Part shown: in pieces, positions 6,042 through 7,744 of the stretch
How positions within the stretch are numbered: position 1 is the first letter of the stretch
How the letters are laid out: every line of letters starts with the position of its first letter
NCBI GenBank assembly: GCA_947174085.1
Contig: CAMWHN010000095.1
Coordinates: 1 to 7,744, forward strand
Length of the DNA: 7,744 nucleotides
From: an uncultured Ruminococcus sp.
GTDB taxonomy: Bacteria; Bacillota; Clostridia; Oscillospirales; Ruminococcaceae
Direction: 5' to 3'
Program-made: the position numbers and the translations under genes
The notes under the pieces: model-generated
What the model was told of the DNA's origin: nothing
The model's input: the letters and a program-made list of their open reading frames with translations, nothing else
Database searches by the model: none

Positions 6042-6884
6042 TTATTTCATATCTTTTTTATCAAAAATTTTTATACCTGATAAAAATGATAATATTATTA
6101 TAATACATGAAAATACTATCATTCTTGGCAGATGTTCTGCTGTTTGAAAATGTTCTGGATTCCTGAAAAAAATTTGATATGCTTGTCCTGATGGTAAAAC
6201 ATCAAATAAAATTTCAAGAAATTTGCGATAAATGCCTGTAGGATAACGTGGATTTTCGCCATATATTTGTGTAACGACACCATTTATGACAGGAAATTGA
6301 TATGTTTCCGCAGGGATAATCAAAAGAATGTGAACTTGATTTGCAATGTATATCATAACAAGCATAATAAAAGTTGTAAAAGCTGTGCCAGCGGTTCTTT
6401 TGGGTATCATTGTCATTAACATGCAGTAGATAGAAACACATGCACAAACACAAAGAATGCCACTGACAAAATATAATAGCAATAAACCAAAACTTGATTC
6501 AAATGCATCTAGTAAAATATTTCCCAATAATAAAGCTGGCATTAAATATAATGAACATAATATAACACCAGCAATCATGCAAGTAAAAAACTGCGCAGAA
6601 TAAATATGCATTCGTCTGTGTCCAACAGATAATTTATTGCGTACTGTTCCGCCGTCATATTCTTCGCCACAGAATATACAACAGATAAAAGCCATTATAA
6701 TGCATACAAAAATAACATAGCCACCAATTACCTTATCCGCTTCTTGCAATTGGAAATATTTTATTTTGTCAGAATAAATTGATATTGGTGTAAAAATTCC
6801 AAAAATCAGCATAACAACTGCACTAAAAATAAATAAAATATTTTTTTTAAGTCTTGACAAATTAGCAAGTAATAAATTACACAT
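6042..6884 (-). CDS. ABC-2 type permease (BcrB/NatB-like exporter subunit)
   Basis: The 280-residue membrane protein has about six transmembrane segments (roughly 17-37, 53-72, 98-121, 133-157, 166-190 and 254-271). The segment CGEEYDGGTVRNKLSVGHRR (72-91) is the cytoplasmic stretch typical of ABC-2 permeases of the bacitracin, lantibiotic-immunity and sodium exporter kind. A larger extracytoplasmic part lies around 191-245. The ATG at 6884 is chosen because GGGAGG (6898-6893) lies 8 bases upstream. A longer in-frame start at 6902 has no such site and would overlap the ATPase gene more. With the chosen start the overlap with the ATPase reading frame (stop at 6879-6877) is 8 bases, so the two are coupled. 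The pair would pump a peptide, ion or lipid outwards; the substrate cannot be read from the sequence. No link to the cobalamin genes is evident. Confidence 0.85.
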   Translation of the reverse strand: MCNLLLANLSRLKKNILFIFSAVVMLIFGIFTPISIYSDKIKYFQLQEADKVIGGYVIFVCIIMAFICCIFCGEEYDGGTVRNKLSVGHRRMHIYSAQFFTCMIAGVILCSLYLMPALLLGNILLDAFESSFGLLLLYFVSGILCVCACVSIYCMLMTMIPKRTAGTAFTTFIMLVMIYIANQVHILLIIPAETYQFPVINGVVTQIYGENPRYPTGIYRKFLEILFDVLPSGQAYQIFFRNPEHFQTAEHLPRMIVFSCIIIILSFLSGIKIFDKKDMK

Positions 6885-7744
6885 GTTCTGCACCTCCCAC
6901 AAGGGAAATATAAAAGCTTTCTAAACTTTCATCATGTTCATTCATGGAAATAATTTCACAGTTTTCTTCAGATAGTTCTATTGCAAACTGGGTAAAATTT
7001 AATTTTGCATAAACATCAATTATATTATTATCTAATATTTGATAAGAAATTGATTTTTTGTCTAGTAATTTTGTTAAAGCATTTATATTCGTCACTGTCA
7101 TTCTCACGCATTTACGGCAAGAATTTTCAAGTTCTTCTGCACTCATTTCACGAATTATATGCCCATTGTCAATAAATCCGTAATGCGTTGCAAATTTAGA
7201 TAATTCGTCAAGAATATGACTAGAAATTAATACTGTGATATTTTGTTCATGATTTAATTTTAGAATTAATTCACGAATTTCAATAATGCCCTGTGGGTCA
7301 AGTCCATTAATTGGCTCGTCTAGTACTAAAAATTCAGGATTTCCACAAAGTGCAATGGCAATACCTAAACGCTGTCGCATACCTAATGAAAAATTTCTAG
7401 CTTTTTTTCTGCCTGTGTTTTCCAATCCCACAAGTTTTAGAATTTCTTGCAAGCCGTAAAAATTGGATAATCCTAAAATTTTATATTGCTGTTTTAAATT
7501 ATCTTCTGCTGTCATGTCGAGATAAATTGATGGTGTTTCTATAACTGCGCCCATTTTTCTGCGTGCTTTAGAAATTTCTTTGCTTGTATTTTTAATATTA
7601 TATAGTTCAAATTCTCCGCTTGTGGGATATTGCAAACCGCATATCATGCGAATTAATGTAGTTTTACCTGCTCCATTTTTTCCGACAAAGCCATAAATAG
7701 AGCCTCTCGGCACTTGCATTGTTAATTTATCAAGTGCCTTGAAC
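6877..7744 (-). CDS. ABC exporter ATPase (BcrA/NatA-like), 5' end outside window
   Basis: The frame stays open to the right edge: before the internal ATG at 7719 it reads FKALDKLT, the normal sequence just ahead of the ATPase core. So the gene is partial and does not start at 7719. There are 288 visible residues. Numbering the first visible Phe as 1, it has Walker A GKNGAGKTT (21-29), an AVIETPS segment in the Q-loop position (66-72), signature SLGMRQR (119-125), Walker B LVLDEP (139-144), D-loop NGLD and switch His176 (ISSH). A C-terminal tail of about 100 residues follows, as in bacitracin/lantibiotic-type exporters. Glu in the Q-loop region is common in the BcrA-like group. It energises the permease encoded next, with which it overlaps by 8 bases. 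The substrate is unknown; roles in peptide-antibiotic defence or in ion export are both seen for this family. Confidence 0.88.
   Translation of the reverse strand, partial: FKALDKLTMQVPRGSIYGFVGKNGAGKTTLIRMICGLQYPTSGEFELYNIKNTSKEISKARRKMGAVIETPSIYLDMTAEDNLKQQYKILGLSNFYGLQEILKLVGLENTGRKKARNFSLGMRQRLGIAIALCGNPEFLVLDEPINGLDPQGIIEIRELILKLNHEQNITVLISSHILDELSKFATHYGFIDNGHIIREMSAEELENSCRKCVRMTVTNINALTKLLDKKSISYQILDNNIIDVYAKLNFTQFAIELSEENCEIISMNEHDESLESFYISLVGGAEHV
6893..6898 (-). promoter_or_regulatory. Ribosome binding site of the ABC-2 permease
   Basis: On the minus strand GGGAGG sits 8 bases before the ATG at 6884, inside the last codons of the upstream ATPase gene. It is the strongest Shine-Dalgarno match in the window and decides the permease start. 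Confidence 0.8.

Noticed and set aside
1..7744. CRISPR array, tRNA, rRNA or insertion sequence
   Set aside because: No regularly spaced repeats, cloverleaf-like sequence, rRNA segment, transposase or terminal inverted repeats were seen on either strand.

Overview
The window is AT-rich (about 30% GC by eye). It has strong Shine-Dalgarno sites, lipoprotein signal peptides with lipobox cysteines, TATAAT-type promoters and U-tailed intrinsic terminators. Together these point to a low-GC Gram-positive anaerobe of the Clostridia, perhaps a Ruminococcus-like gut bacterium. That placement is inferred from style and protein flavour, not from a marker gene.

Layout. (1) Bases 1-295 hold the 3' end of a histidine-phosphatase gene that looks like an alpha-ribazole phosphatase (CobC type), so a corrinoid salvage cluster probably lies to the left. 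(2) Bases 296-732 are non-coding. They carry a consensus promoter, a well-formed cobalamin riboswitch whose L5-L13 kissing loop can be read directly, and an intrinsic terminator that arises from the riboswitch expression platform. (3) Bases 733-6023 form a five-gene plus-strand unit. It encodes a lipoprotein version of the anaerobic cobalt chelatase CbiK, a lipoprotein with two tandem NEAT-like beta domains, a BtuF/FhuD-like substrate-binding lipoprotein, a BtuC/FecCD-type permease, and a BtuD/FecC-like ATPase with an extra C-terminal domain of about 105 residues. A second intrinsic terminator separates the chelatase gene from the other four. Those four are tightly coupled by ATGA or near-ATGA junctions and a 5-base gap. 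(4) Bases 6004-6037 are a hairpin that can terminate transcription from both sides. (5) Bases 6042-7744 hold, on the minus strand, an ABC-2 permease and the ATPase that precedes it. This is a BcrAB/NatAB-like exporter pair, and the ATPase gene runs off the right edge.

How it fits together. When intracellular cobalamin is low the riboswitch should allow read-through, giving the chelatase-like lipoprotein and, at a lower level because of the internal terminator, a corrinoid (or related tetrapyrrole) importer. The binding protein and the tandem-domain lipoprotein would sit outside the membrane, with the permease and ATPase driving uptake. The most unusual points are the placing of CbiK outside the cytoplasm with an acidic tether, the NEAT-like tandem-domain partner, and the extra domain on the ATPase. 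These suggest a surface corrinoid/tetrapyrrole acquisition module richer than plain BtuFCD. The exporter pair at the right looks functionally unrelated.
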